Part shown: one piece after another, positions 12,036-24,554 of the stretch | How the letters are laid out: each line of letters opens with the position of its first letter | How positions within the stretch are numbered: position 1 is the stretch's first letter | Origin: Gigaspora margarita | Taxonomy: Eukaryota > Glomeromycota > Glomeromycetes > Diversisporales > Gigasporaceae | Length of the DNA: 64,000 nt | Assembly (NCBI GenBank): GCA_009809945.1 | Contig: WTPW01000144.1 | Location: 508,388 to 572,387, forward strand | Reading direction: 5' to 3' | Made by a program: the position numbers and the translations under genes | The notes under the pieces: model-generated | What the model saw: the letters and a program-made list of their open reading frames with translations, nothing else | Told to the model about the DNA's origin: nothing | Databases searched by the model: none

Positions 12036-12449
12036 AACCATTTCAGTAAGTGTAACAGTTATGTCAAAAATTATAAATAGTTGTTATTTAAAATTAATAG
12101 TTATTTTTGATTTTACTTTATTCAAGATCTTAAGCATGCAAAAAAGGGGTATTAGCAACATTCAAAGCTCAAAGCTAATTATTAAATATTTAGATTGAAG
12201 AATTAATAGCATAAGTAATAATTTTTTTAGTAAATAAATGATATCAAAATATCTTTAAAATACAAAAAATAATTTAACAAGATTATCACAAAAATCAAAT
12301 CTTAAAAGTATATAATAGAGTTATATAATATAAGAAACATGAAGTAAAATATTATATATGGAATTTAAAACAATGCATATATATAAAGATTTTAAAATAG
12401 ATAAACATAATCTGATGATACTTTTTAGTAGAAAAAAAGAAAAAGATAG
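12036..12449. other. Convergent intergenic gap
   Basis: An AT-rich spacer between the 3' ends of the dioxygenase (+) and the Helitron gene (-). No Helitron terminus (hairpin plus CTRR) could be identified with confidence. Confidence 0.4.
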
Positions 12450-15400
12450 CTAAACATCTGGCCATTCTTTTAATTGTTCAGTTTTTTGTGCACATTCATT
12501 AAGTCTATCAAATTCAGCACTGAGTGCAGGTGAGATCCGCATATCCAATAGAGATTCATCAAACGGTTGTAAAATTAATAAATTATCTAATTTTTGAACA
12601 CGAGAAAGCATTACATATAGACTATTGTTTGAATTACTGCCTGTAAGATCAATAATTGCCTTGTTAAGAGTTTTTCCTTGGTATTTGTAGTCAGTAAATG
12701 CAAAAGCAGGCATTAAAGGAAGTTGAAATCATTGAAACCTTTTTTGTATTTTTGACCCATCAGATTTCCAAATAGTGTGTACACAGGGACACTTAATAGG
12801 ATAAATAGGCACATGATTAGGTTGAAGGTCTTGATAAGAACCAGGTAGTCTACCCATTAGTTCAATAATTACATATTTGGGTGGACTTTTTAATATTATA
12901 GCATTTTTATCATAAGGTAACTCATCAAATGAATCCTTATCAAATACAATTTTTTTAAGAATTCCTTGAGAACCATTTGCTAAATTATCATTTGCACAAA
13001 TATTTACTGTTATGACAACCTTCATATTAATTGATAATGGTAATATACCACAAAGAGCATTATCTTTTGTATCAGATGTTGATAAAAATTTAATACGATT
13101 ATTTCCTGTAAGAATAGTTCGGTTAAAAGAGTCTTGGGCACAAGAGTAAACAAGTAGTTGCTGATTATAATAAGCATGTTCTCTTGTAGCTTCAAAATTA
13201 AGTTGGACACGAAGGTCATTTCTTGTTACAAGAAATATAGCATCTCTCCAATCTTCTGAATTAATTTGATCATCACTAAAGATTTTTAATCTTAAAGCAG
13301 ATTTCTGATTTTCTGTTAAATTTCCTTCACGCATACTTTTTAAAATATCTGCATAGAAAGGATCATCTAATTGACACATTTGTTTTTTCAAATAAATTAC
13401 ATGTTTTACATTTAGCCAAAGTCTTCTTCCTGTTGTATTAGTAACTGATTGTTTAGTAATAGATGCAGGGTCAATATTATGCTTTCTTTTTGTGGAATTT
13501 GATAAATCTTGGATAGCAAAAGTAGAATGAGTATTATAAGAGGAAGAAAGAGAAGTAATTTTATCTGGTATATATAAAGCTATGTCTAAAACAGGTAGTA
13601 ATTGCATAAAATCACCAACAAACATTATATTAACACCAGAAAAAGGAATGGAGTTATCAGTTGCTTTTAATTTTTTTATAAAAGCATAAAATTCAGCTAA
13701 AAGTTTTTGACCAATCATAGAAATTTCTTCTAATATTATATACTCTATCTTAGACCATAATTCTTGAAGCTGTTGCAGAGATTCTTCAGATAAATTATAT
13801 GGTTTTTTACTATTTTTGCCAAAACCAAAACCACAAGCAGAGTGGATAGTACTACCATAAACATTTGCAGCTGCAATACCAGTAGGGGCTAATACAAGAA
13901 GGGTATATCATTGTAAAGTATATTCAAAATAAGAAATAATTGCTTTAATTACTTTAGATTTTCCAGCTCCACTAGCACTAGTAAGATACAATAGTAACTG
14001 AGAAGGTTTATATTCATACATAGGTTGGTTTCTTCGACAATGGTCACATACCAGAAAATAAGCTTTTTTTTGTTCATTATTTAAACCATGGGCAAATTTT
14101 TCTAATGGATCTTCAGTTTTATTTACAATAGTAATATTGGGAGGAGTAGATTGTTTATTAGATAGATTAATAAAAGCATTTATAGGAGGTTGGTTTTTAG
14201 AAGTAATAGCACTAGTATGTTGAAGAAGAGTTTTGTGTGAAGTTATTGTAGCTTGCCAAATTTTTAAAAGTTCATCATCAAAACTATTGCTTTGATGTAT
14301 AATATTCTGGTCAATTAATGCATTTAAGGATGTCAAATGAGAGTAAATTTTTGGTTGAAATCTTCCTCGTAATCTTAGAATATTTATAGCATTATCAACT
14401 ATATTAATATTTTTTAAACTAGCTCTAATAATAGCAGAAGGATTTAAAGATATTATATTTTCTAATTCATTATCATTAGTTAATTCAATATCATCATAAA
14501 AAAGATCATCATGACTATCTGCATCATATTCAGAAATAGATCTATTAATTCTGCATACTTTGGCAAGAATTGGATTATCCAATGCTTGTTTTCTTAATTC
14601 ACAGTCCAAAAATGATTCCTCTGCACATTTATGCAGTAATTCAATATTAGAAATTATATATTTTAAATGAGAAGATGTATTAGGGTTATCCAAAAAAGCA
14701 TGACATGCTTTAGACCATGTGCTATAGTCTTCTCAAAGATCACAAACAGTTTCTCATAGTTTAAATAACATAAGAATATATAAACTATAGAGTTCAGCAT
14801 TTTCTGTATCATCTTTTTTAGGTATCGCTTTACCACATAAAACTACTACTCTTTCAGTTCCTTGTCTTCTACGTATCTAAATATAAGTTTGTTTTGAGGA
14901 TGTACATCAGCAGATTCAAAAGTATGAGTCTTGTTTAATTCATTTCCTTTGAAAAAATATCGTTCATTTCCTTCTCTACAACGTTGGTCTGATAACATTG
15001 AAAGCTGATATGAGTTTATTGGTGTTTTTTGAATACAGCTAGCATAATCATAAAGACAAACATTACATAAAGCTGAACCTCGAAACTGATAATCCACATG
15101 AAGGTTTATAGCAGTTAACTTGTTATTAAAAAATGTAATTAAAAATGATTCATTTGATTGGTTATTGTTATTTTGATCATTATTAGTTTCCAAATTATCA
15201 TTAGATTCATAAAAATTATCAGTAAAATCTTGGTAACAATTTTTATATTCTTCTATAAGATAGATTCCAAATGATTGAAGATATATAGATATAAATTTAT
15301 TTGGAGTATAATGATCAGGGATGCCTAATAAATATGCTGAAACTTGTGGGCTTGTAAGTTCTGATTGACCTATTATCTTGTTAAGACATTTTGTTACTAG

Positions 15401-17919
15401 TTTACGGGAATTATTTACAATATTATTTGAGTTGTTATCAGTAACTTGTTTCAAAAAAGTTTCTAGAGTAGAAGCACATATTAAAAAAGAGCTATGAGTA
15501 CTAAGATCTGATTTAGTGATATAGTCAGTAATATAGTAGATATATGCTAAGGCTAATTTACGGGTAGCAATAAATTTAATATTATTATTTCCCTGACATG
15601 CAGCAGTTATATAAGGGTTGTGATTGTTAATATAAGAATTAGCATGTTGGATTGCAATAATGCCTTGATCAGCAAAAATTAATCCAGGTGGATCTACAAG
15701 CTCTCTAGGAAAATCAAATTTGCAATGTTTTTGTAATCCACGATTATATTTTTTACAGGTCTGAGTGCAATGATGGTATAGTGTACGTTTAGCAAGAGCA
15801 AGTAAGTCCTGACGAAATTTTTCATTAAAATCATTTGATTTAGGATCTGGTATAGGAAGAAAGGAGGGATGTAATCATTTCTCTAGAATTGTTTTGGGTG
15901 CAATATATTCAGTAGCAAGCATATCATCTGTTAAAATTTCACCATCTTTGAGTAAATAGCTTATATCTTCTCGAATAATATCACTAATATAGTTTAACAA
16001 TCGTTGGCAAAATTCTATATCATTTTTAATTTTATAACGAAGGTTAATTGGATCTGGAGCACCATGAAGCCAAATCAGCATATGACAATGAGGTGCACCA
16101 CGGTCATGATATTCAATAACTCCATAATAATTTTTTATAAACCCAAATATGCCACCATTTTTTTTGTTATAGCCTATTAATGTATTTATAATTAATTGAA
16201 TAATTATATTAAAATATTTTGCTACAGCTGAAGGATCAAGATGAGCAAGATGAGCTCTTTTAGTAGCTTTTGGAAAATTTTCAGGTGTAAGTTTTTCAAG
16301 ATCAATTTCATTTCCAGCATACATCATTACAATAGGGCTATAAAGATCAGTAGGATTAATAGTAATAAAAAGAGAGGGTGTACCATCACGTACTATAACA
16401 GCACGAATTTTATTACGCATACGAGCACATGATTGACAAGATGGCATTAATTTAGAACCAGCAGTATTAATGTTCTTTAGTAGCTCATGAATAGCAGGAT
16501 TGGTTATAGGTTGTTTATTTTGTTTTGTTCAATAGCTTGTTTTATATCACAGAGCTTGAGAGCTGATATTAATTTTGCTGAACGGTCAAAATTTTTATTA
16601 CGAGTTAAATTATATGATTCTGTTGCTACTTCTCGCCATTGTAAAACATTAAAAATAACAAAAGGAAATGATCTATGCTATCTAAACTTGGGATCACTAT
16701 GTCGCATAAGGTGATTAGCATATTGTTTTAAAGATAGATGTTTTAATCTACCTTCATGGCCCCCAACACCATAAAGACAAAGAACAGGAAATCCAGCAGG
16801 AAAAAGAGAGGAATTTTCATATTCATTTAGAGGGTTATTACCATGAGGTACACAGATTATAGGAGTTTGTGAATTTGATTCACCATTATTTGTATTTGAA
16901 ATTTTTTGGTTATTAGATTGATGGTTATATTTTTCTACCAACTTTTGAAAAGAAAGCAAAGTAAGTTCTCTTTTGGTAACCGGTACATCATCAACATGTA
17001 GTATTCCAGAGGGTCTAAGTTCATATGCATCATTAATTGTATTATTATTAACAAATTTATTCGAATTATAATTGAAACTTTCTTCTTCATCAGTTTCATT
17101 ATCAGATTATTGATAATCTAAAGTATCTTGAGTATAGCCAGTATAGTAATCCGTTTCTCTTGAATCAATATCAACAACTGTAGTAGTTAATAATAAAGTT
17201 TCAGGAATTTCACCTTCAGGTAAAAGATTTAACATATTTTCATCAATTTTGAAATTATCTTTAAATAATTTATTATGCACAAATAACCAGTCAAGTGCTG
17301 CTACTATTTTACTTTTTCGAACTTGGAGCACCTTTTTCAAGTGATATTCAGTAGGAGATCCTTTTCCAACAAATACTACCTTTAAATATTCTGAAAGTCG
17401 ATATACAGGTAAAGGTAATATATTAACTAATGAAACTGGATTTTGAGGCAATGTAATAACATGACCTTTAAGTTTATGATGAGTGTGCCTTTTTTTGATA
17501 ATTGAATAAGATTCATACATAAATAACCAGATGAGATAAGAAGTTGCTCTGGAATAGTTAAGTCCTGAAGACACTGAGGCGTAGGGCCAATCCACATGTT
17601 GTTAGCCAAAGATAATAGTGGAGTTTGTCTTTTTTTAAGTAATCATAGCAAGTATTACAAATCCGTAAGTTAAAAAAATCATGACGGTTAACAGATTCAT
17701 GATTATTATGAAATTCTGATGAATATATAAATCCAGATCGATCAAAAAGAACTTTTATTCTACTAGCATCAATTTATGGATGCTCATAATTAAAGTTAAT
17801 TTCGAATGATGGATCAGTAAGCTCATCTGGTGCTTTAAGTAGAGAAAGATTAATATCTCGTACTGAAATAATTTTGTAGGATCTGTAATTATAAAGTCCA
17901 GAACAAATGGCACATGGGG

Positions 17920-17956
<37 letters not shown>

Positions 17957-18350
17957 ACATGGTAATTCTTGTAATTCACTAAGGTTTATACTGTCATGGA
18001 ATTCAGCTAATGCATTTTTTGATGTTGCTGGATTAATTTGTTGAGGCCATGTAATATGTTGTTCAACAGTTTTATCAAATTCGAGATTCATATCTTGAAT
18101 GAATAAAGGAGCATCTAGATCATTAGTCAGATCACCTATAGCAGCACGGGATTCAATTTTTTTTTGTTTTCAGCGATCGCTTTGGATTAAATTAGATGCT
18201 TGAACATATTCTTTATTCTGACGAAGCTTAGCCATACGACTTCTTGCTTTTGCATTTTCTGACCTTCGAAAGATACAATTTTTACACTTAGCTGCTTTTC
18301 GCTCATGATCTTTTATTCTTCTAGATTCTCCTCTAGTTATAATATTAACT
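12450..18350 (-). pseudogene. Helitron Rep-helicase gene, decayed
   Basis: A rolling-circle transposon protein read from high to low coordinate. In order: Cys-rich N-terminus (KCKNCIFRRS), a DUF6570-like block (GHVITLPQNPVSLVNILPLP, about 17460-17400), a Helitron-like N domain with the HUH nuclease motif PHCHMLIW (about 16080), then conserved NPYITAACQGNNNIKFIAT. A PIF1-type helicase follows: Walker A-like SASGAGKS (about 13960), GSTIHS, Walker B-like ILEEISMI, MFVGDFMQLLPV, FTDYKYQGKTL and MLSRVQKLDNLLIL. HUH nucleases nick and join DNA and the helicase unwinds it. The reading frame has nine internal stops and at least four frameshifts. Six of the nine stops are TGA: 18170, 15875, 14754, 14733, 13908 and 12729. 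TAA occurs at 17774 and 17107, TAG at 16678. No start Met precedes the first conserved block. Element ends were not found. Confidence 0.9.
17905..17962 (-). mobile_element. Poly(A) micro-retro-insertion with 13-bp target duplication
   Basis: AAATGGCACATGG occurs at 17905-17917 and again at 17950-17962. Between them is GGGGTT followed by about 26 A. This is the footprint of a severely 5'-truncated, poly(A)-tailed insertion made by target-primed reverse transcription (LINE machinery). The net gain is 45 bp, so the Helitron frame is kept and gains a run of Phe plus a duplicated PCAI. Confidence 0.85.
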
Positions 18351-18810
18351 ATGGTTTAATTTAAATTAAGGTGAAATTTGTAAATTAAAATATAGTAAGG
18401 TTATTAGTTATGGTATATAATAGATAAGAAATTTATCCAAAAGGATATGAAATTTAACTTATCATCATGAACGAGCTCTTTTTATAGATTTTTGGCAGAG
18501 TACTTGGAAAGATATTATTAAGCTGATAAATATGCTTTTCATTACAATTTACAGGATTTAATTGTGCCACTAGTTCATTTACAACATAATCTTCGATACT
18601 CAATAATTTGTTATTCTTATTTTGGTTATGTTCTAGAAGTGTCAATGCATACGTATATACAGTTAGTAAATTATTAGTTAATAATACAGATTGCCAGATT
18701 CAGAATAGTTAAATTATTGTTGCAGGGATCTCAGAACAAGTCCAGATTATCTTGACTGAACCTGTTTAAGTGCATGTAATCTGAAAACAGATAGCTTGAA
18801 TTCAGCCCAG

Positions 18811-19190
18811 ATTTTATGAATAATTCCAATGAAGTATAGCTAAACTTAATTCATATAGTTATTTCTGTCTAATTTTTATCGCACACATATTAATTAAAAT
18901 TAAGATATCACGTGCAAAAATAGAGCATATCGTGGCACAAAAAAAGCAATTAGTTCTAATAATTAATAAGTGAATTCGATATGAGCTTATACATACGATA
19001 AATTTTATGAATTATTTCAATCAGGCATAGGTATTTTGGTCAAATTTTATCATGCATTTAATAGGAAATTAATCAAAACAATGTGGCATGTGCAAAATCA
19101 GAGAATACCCTGACACAAGAAAAAGTTTTATGACGAATAAGAGAACTAAGTATGAGCTTATGTAAATAATAAAATACCTATAAATGAGAA
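18811..19190 (+). repeat. Two-copy tandem duplication, period about 190 bp
   Basis: Both copies start with ATTTTATGAATNATTNCAAT (18811 and 19002) and share TGGCACAANAAAAAG and TATGAGCTTAT in the same order. They are strongly diverged. Confidence 0.6.
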
Positions 19191-19389
19191 AAAATAAACA
19201 ATGCAGGAATTTAATAAACGAATTAATTCAGCCTCGATTAAGTTAACAGAAATGTTTATTAAATAAGTATTAATTATTATCTTTTGTACTATTCCAAATG
19301 AAAACTAACTGTTGGTTATAACAGCTTAGAATTTGATTTAGTTATTGTAATTGAATCTTAAATTCAGAAGCCAAATTCTTAGATAATTA

Positions 19390-19424
19390 GGCCGTTTGAA
19401 GTTAATTTTTAGTTTAATATCTTT
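19390..19424 (+). repeat. Arm of the GTTTGAAGTTAATTTT repeat family
   Basis: GGCCGTTTGAAGTTAATTTT followed by AGTTTAATATC. A G-rich block follows shortly after (GGGAGGGGCAAATGAA), as in the reversed copies at 41383-41455 and 41755-41816. Confidence 0.5.
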
Positions 19425-19501
19425 TCCAGGATTCTCAAAAGGGAGGGGCAAATGAAACGAACATATAAAATGAATTAGTTACTTTTAATATAGTAAAAAA
19501 T

Positions 19502-19589
19502 CTATCAGAACAAATTGATTTCAATTTACATCTAGTCTAGAAAACCTATCAGAACAAATTGACTTCAATTTACATCTAGTCCAGAAAAC
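19502..19589 (+). repeat. Two-copy tandem repeat, period 44 bp
   Basis: CTATCAGAACAAATTGA through CATCTAGTC is repeated at 19502 and 19546 with only two or three differences, so the duplication is fairly recent. Confidence 0.8.
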
Positions 19590-20317
19590 CTAGTTGAGTT
19601 GTTAATTAATTAAGATAAATTTAATTTATCAGCTATCATTATATTCCTCTTACAAAAGAGAAAAGCAAAATAAATAAACAATTAATTAATTATGAAATGC
19701 AATAATAGAATCGATGAGCTACGTGGCTATATGTTTTGAACTTTTCTGTAAACCCAATTTAAAATGATAAGTATTTCAATTTTTTTATTTATATAGTTAG
19801 TTATCTCTGCATGAAATTAACTAAATAATTTTCACTATTTAGGCTTTCGCATTATATCTTAGGAATCAATATCTGTCACAAACTGATTTTGATAATATCA
19901 AATAGTTTATAGTTAAATTCAAATTGGGATATTTATAATGATATAACATGTAAGTACAAAGCGTAATATCATTTCAACTATTTAAAATAAGCAGGAAGTT
20001 TACAAAATAAAGAATCGAAATTAATAATTTTGAAAGTACGTTTTCATTAACTAATTGGGATGTGAAAGAGTAGTAATTTAACAACTTAAATAGAATTCGA
20101 TAAATTAGTACAATTAAACAAATCAAGTACATTTCAAGTTTAATTTGCGAAACACAAGGTAGCATAAGTTCAATTTTTAATTCTAAGAAATCACATGATA
20201 ATAATTGAGACACAAGCATATTATAAATTATATAAACCAACTAATATAATTTATTGTTAAGACTCAGTTCTTGTGTTAACAGAAATATGCATGAAAACTA
20301 ATATTTATAAAGTATAC

Positions 20318-20632
20318 CGTATGTGTCCGAAAATAAGCTACCTTTTTTGGCCAAAAAATTACACAAAAAAACATGAGGTAGCTTACTTTCGAAATATAGA
20401 AGTTTTTGAAAAAATTAAAAATGCACTAATAAAAAGTTATCCAAATGATACCAAATTTTTACTGTAGGTGTATTTTGATATCCTGAACAAGTTCACTTAA
20501 TGCAATTTTGAGATTTACTTAGTAAAATTTAGACTTTTATATGTAGCAATTGCTAACGGGTTTTTTAAGATTTTTGAAAAAAATCAGGGGGATAGCTTAT
20601 TTTAGGTACTAGCTTATTTTCGGACATATACG
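20318..20632. mobile_element. MITE, CGTATRTGTCCGAAAATAAG family
   Basis: The ends are inverted: left CGTATGTGTCCGAAAATAAG, right the complement of CGTATATGTCCGAAAATAAG. The core TAGCTTATTTTCGGA recurs inside in diverged form (GGTAGCTTACTTTCG near 20384, GATAGCTTATTTTAGG near 20591). It lies 92 bp downstream of the stop codon of the gene at 20725. Confidence 0.85.
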
Positions 20633-20724
20633 TTAATCGATAAAAGTGATATAAAAAAATAAATGTAGATTTAACTAAATTTATTTAATACAAATAGAAG
20701 CAAACTACCTATTTACTAGTTAAA

Positions 20725-21564
20725 TCATTTAATGACAATTATTTTTTTATTTTTTTCTGCTTTTTTTCCTTTTTCATTCAGTTTCACACCAGTAGATTTT
20801 CTTTTTTTATTAGGTTGGGTTTCTTCAAAATCATTAGTTTCATTTTGTATATTTATGTCATCATCTAATTCTACAACTTTTTGATCATTAACATCACTAT
20901 TAGATAGCTTATCAATATTGTGAGCAACTGAAGCATTAATATGAATATCTTTTGCTGGGAGTAAAGAAGGTTCAAGGTGCTGATTTGGTTGCATAATAGA
21001 ATCAATATCGTCATCGATAATATCAATGATTGATGGAGCACTAGTTGCTGATGAAGAGCTTTTAGATTTAGTAATACCGATGGTCGAAGTTCTTAGATAA
21101 TCAATATCAGTAGCTTCAATTATCATTTTTCTAGATTTGGAAAATTTAAAAAGACCTGATATAAAATAAGTAGAGCGTAGCTTAATATTCGAACCTGAAG
21201 GTCCCAAATACTTAAACCTGGAAGATTGGAAAGGATAAATTATTGTCAAATCCATCCTGACGTCGGGTTTACTAGTAATAGAATTATATTCGATGGTCTC
21301 AGCACCAAAATGAATAAATTCACTGACTTCTTTTGCTTCACGATTAACAATCGCTGAGTACATACAATGCAGAATGCAAATAGGAAGATTGGTTGTATTA
21401 AGTTCACGATTTCGATTTTTATTATCAATAACACTTGAGTACGCAATGGTAAAGCATGGTTCCAAATTTTCTACAATGTATTTACCCAAAATAAATACAG
21501 TATCACCAGTTGTAAACATTTGAGTTGGTTGGTTCGCAGAGAGGAAATATTTAAATTTAATCAT
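20725..21564 (-). CDS. Intact protein of unknown function, possible OB-like N-terminal half
   Basis: An uninterrupted 279-codon ORF with an ATG start at 21564 and a TATA-like TATAAATA about 180 bp upstream. The first 150 residues alternate short beta-like segments (GDTVFILGKYIVEN, NIKLRSTYFISGLFKF, IIEATDIDYL), which would fit a small beta-barrel such as an OB fold; this is inference. A Ser-rich and acidic linker follows (SKSSSSATSAPSIIDIIDDD). The C-terminus is strongly basic (KKRKSTGVKLNEKGKKAEK), like a nuclear localisation signal. I recognise no named domain. The style matches an expanded lineage-specific family of these fungi. It lies on the same strand as, and 2.4 kb upstream of, the Helitron gene. 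Helitrons sometimes carry OB-fold (RPA-like) accessory genes, but membership cannot be shown. It is the only intact ORF in the first 44 kb longer than 200 codons that is not visibly broken. Confidence 0.6.
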   Translation of the reverse strand: MIKFKYFLSANQPTQMFTTGDTVFILGKYIVENLEPCFTIAYSSVIDNKNRNRELNTTNLPICILHCMYSAIVNREAKEVSEFIHFGAETIEYNSITSKPDVRMDLTIIYPFQSSRFKYLGPSGSNIKLRSTYFISGLFKFSKSRKMIIEATDIDYLRTSTIGITKSKSSSSATSAPSIIDIIDDDIDSIMQPNQHLEPSLLPAKDIHINASVAHNIDKLSNSDVNDQKVVELDDDINIQNETNDFEETQPNKKRKSTGVKLNEKGKKAEKNKKIIVIK

Positions 21565-21924
21565 CTGAGATGACTCATTAGAAATTTAATACTTGGCAAG
21601 ACCATGCAAAGATGAAGAATTGTTTTTTATAGTAACTATGGTAACAATAAGTAAAACGTGGGAAACCATTTTTTGATTAGTGAATATTATATGATTATGA
21701 TTTACTCACGATAAGAAAAAAAATGTCCAGCAAACAAAGCTATATTTATAAAAAAACCCTTTGCTTTAATATTTAGAAAAGGTAAGTAACTTTATTAGCA
21801 TTAACTTTAACCAAACGAATATGCAATCTTATCATATGATACCATATGTATTAAAATAAAATCTCAATAAAGAACCTTGCCGAATAATTACAGTGGATAA
21901 AACCATAGCATTTACATTAGAAAA

Positions 21925-22390
21925 GGATATTAATTAAATTATTAACAATTATGTATTATACAAAGAAACACATCGAGCAAAATGAAATTATTCTTTAAAT
22001 TATATGATTGTAAAATTGTATGATTTAATTAATCTATAATACAGGCATTATTCTTATTCACAGCATTAAAACTGCAGCATTTATCAGAAATAGATATCAA
22101 TTTTAAAATATTAACAATCGTGTATTGTACAAAGAAATACATATTGAAAAAATGAATTTATCCTTTAAATCATATAATAGTAAAATCATACGATTTAATT
22201 TATAATACAGGTATTATCCTTATTCATAGCATTAAGATTAGGAAAGAATAGCGATTGTAAATTTTCAACAATTATATATTGTACAAAGAAACATCATTTA
22301 ATACACCCTGAATGAAAAAAATGAAATGATTCTTTAAATTAAATAATAACAAATAATATGATTCGCAGAACAATCCAAAATTGTAAAAAT
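21925..22390 (+). repeat. Three-copy diverged tandem repeat, period about 155-172 bp
   Basis: TATTRTACAAAGAAA recurs near 21955, 22127 and 22282. Each is followed by an AATGAA block, TTCTTTAAATTATAT-like sequence and (copies 1 and 2) TATAATACAGGNATTAT. Confidence 0.65.
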
Positions 22391-23369
22391 TTTACTTGAT
22401 AAAGTTAACTCCACGAATTTAATTATATTTTCATTATGTAGGATTGTTTATTTACATCCGCATTAAAAAAAATCATCCAACTAAAAGAAGAATAGATCAT
22501 AGAAATAATCTAGAACCAGATTAAAAAGCAGTTTATATATTATATATAAGATCACATTCTTGCTTTAAATACACCAATCGGTTGATTAAATTGCAATTAT
22601 CGGATACTCTAATCAGCAAATTTAAATTAGTAACAGATTTAGTCCTAAAACTGCCAGGGGTAATTTGGTTTTTAATAGGGCACGAATAAGTTTTTTTTAA
22701 CCAGTTCAAGGTTAAACTTCTTGCAGGCTGGATAGCAGACAATCTAACACCCCTAACGCTAATCTATTTAGGGAATAACTATGGAATATACAATTCGAAA
22801 TCTTAAATCAAGCAAATGCTATATTCAAATAATTCATTGTCTAAATTTTATAGACAACAACAATCAAATAACACAGAAATAAAAATTAGATCTTAGGAAC
22901 TTATCCCATAAATAGAATGCAATCAAGATAAGCAATATTTATCATTATGGTATGATCTACAATATATTTACCTATTAAGAGAGGTCCATGTGAGAAAATC
23001 AAAGTAAGGAATCAGAAGTAATACACAAACATGAACAAGTATTCATCAAATAAAATTCAACTTTGGTATATCAGTTCAGATCATTCCAATTTTTTTGAAC
23101 ACATGTGCGATGATTTTTGAGAACAATGTTATTTTTGACCATCAATTAATAATCGCAGACTACCCAAATAAGGAATCAAATAAGAGTATTATTTAAACAT
23201 TTTACTAAAAAAAGAAGGGCTTTTTTCATTATATCTTGTTTTTTTTAATACGCTTTAGTCAGCAGGTACCAAAATTAAATTGATCTTATTTTTGTTAGGT
23301 TAGTCTTTTTAGATCTTTCACATATCGGATAAATCTATAATTTATAATTATATAATATCAAAGACAACT

Positions 23370-23664
23370 NAATGAGATTTTTTGCTACAAGTAACTTATA
23401 CTTTTTTTANGGCTAACACAGCTATAACAACTTAACAAAATAATTACAATCTATTAATGTTTGGNAACTCAACGTAAAAATAGAAATTGTTATTTTTTGT
23501 TNTTAAGCAAGATGCAAAAACTTTATTGACTCGCATTAGCAAATCAAGTTTACAATACATCATATAAATAATTATCAGACTATCAAAAATTATTTNGCTA
23601 CCNTCTTTGANGATCAGTGATNATCATTTAATCAACCCAATAAAAAATCCTANGAAAAAAAATN
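23370..23664. other. Cluster of ten ambiguous bases (N)
   Basis: Single Ns at about ten positions within 300 bp. They indicate poor consensus (low coverage or collapsed repeat copies), not a biological feature. Sequence detail here should be used with caution. Confidence 0.9.
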
Positions 23665-23680
23665 AAAAATGACAAATATC
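23600..23680 (+). repeat. Dispersed repeat, copy 1 (GATCAGTGATTATCA family)
   Basis: CTTTGANGATCAGTGATNATC, then AATAAAAAATCC and a GAAAAAAAAT tract. Diverged copies are at 38608-38680 and 39289-39360. Confidence 0.6.
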
Positions 23681-24554
23681 AGGCAAATAGACAAATTAAT
23701 TTGCATTAGATCACCAAATCCTGTGTATAAAATTATTAAGTTTAATATCGTTAGTTATCCTAACTTTGATAATACACATGTTCACAGTCCTTCAATGCTA
23801 TGATAGTATTCTGCATAAATATGCATTCGCGCTTACATTTGCTGATCTATACCATATTATTATAGATAGAAAGCATGACGAATACATATGTGAAAAATAA
23901 AAGAATGATGAATTATCGCGTGAAGAATAAAAAAAAGATGACAAATAAGTCATGCCGACCAATAAAACTTAAGATTTTGCAGACAAACGGCTCTTAATTT
24001 GCTGTATAACCCTACACTTTGTGATTTGCATCACTCCGTTCCTGGTACGTTCCTAGTATATTGACATTACTAATCAAAACAAGTCTAGTAATAAACTGGA
24101 ATTTGATTTGTTGGTAACAACTTAAATTTGTATCGTGTTAATTATATGTATTACTTTCGATATAGTGAAATGATCAGGTTTAAGATCTTACCCATCGAGA
24201 TTTTATTAGAAATTTGTGAGGAGAAAGAACATCTCTTTACTAGTTATTAGCCCAATACCTCTATTGTCTCCCAGGCAGAATGACATCTCCTTTGCCCTCC
24301 ATGCAATAGTAGTTTTACCAAGGATTTAGGTAGGTCCATAATCGACTCAGGAGAAGCAACAGTTACTATATCAAGAGACTTTAATAAAAAAAGGCTTTTA
24401 TTATAATGGTGGTTCACTATAATAGGAGCATAAGAGTAATTGTATATATACATATCGTATTATTAAAATTTTATTTGGTGTTGCTATCACATAATCAGCC
24501 GTGATTGGTTAATAATAGAGGTCGCCATGGTGACATGTCTCCATAAAATAACAC

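Larger units (their letters stand above)
18351..20317. other. AT-rich intergenic DNA with short tandem repeats
   Basis: No gene recognised. It holds the 18811-19190 and 19502-19589 tandem repeats and a dispersed repeat arm at 19390-19424. Confidence 0.5.
21565..24554. other. AT-rich intergenic DNA with tandem repeats and ambiguous bases
   Basis: No gene recognised. It includes a three-copy tandem repeat (21925-22390), a cluster of unresolved bases (23370-23664) and one copy of a dispersed repeat at 23600-23680. Confidence 0.5.
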
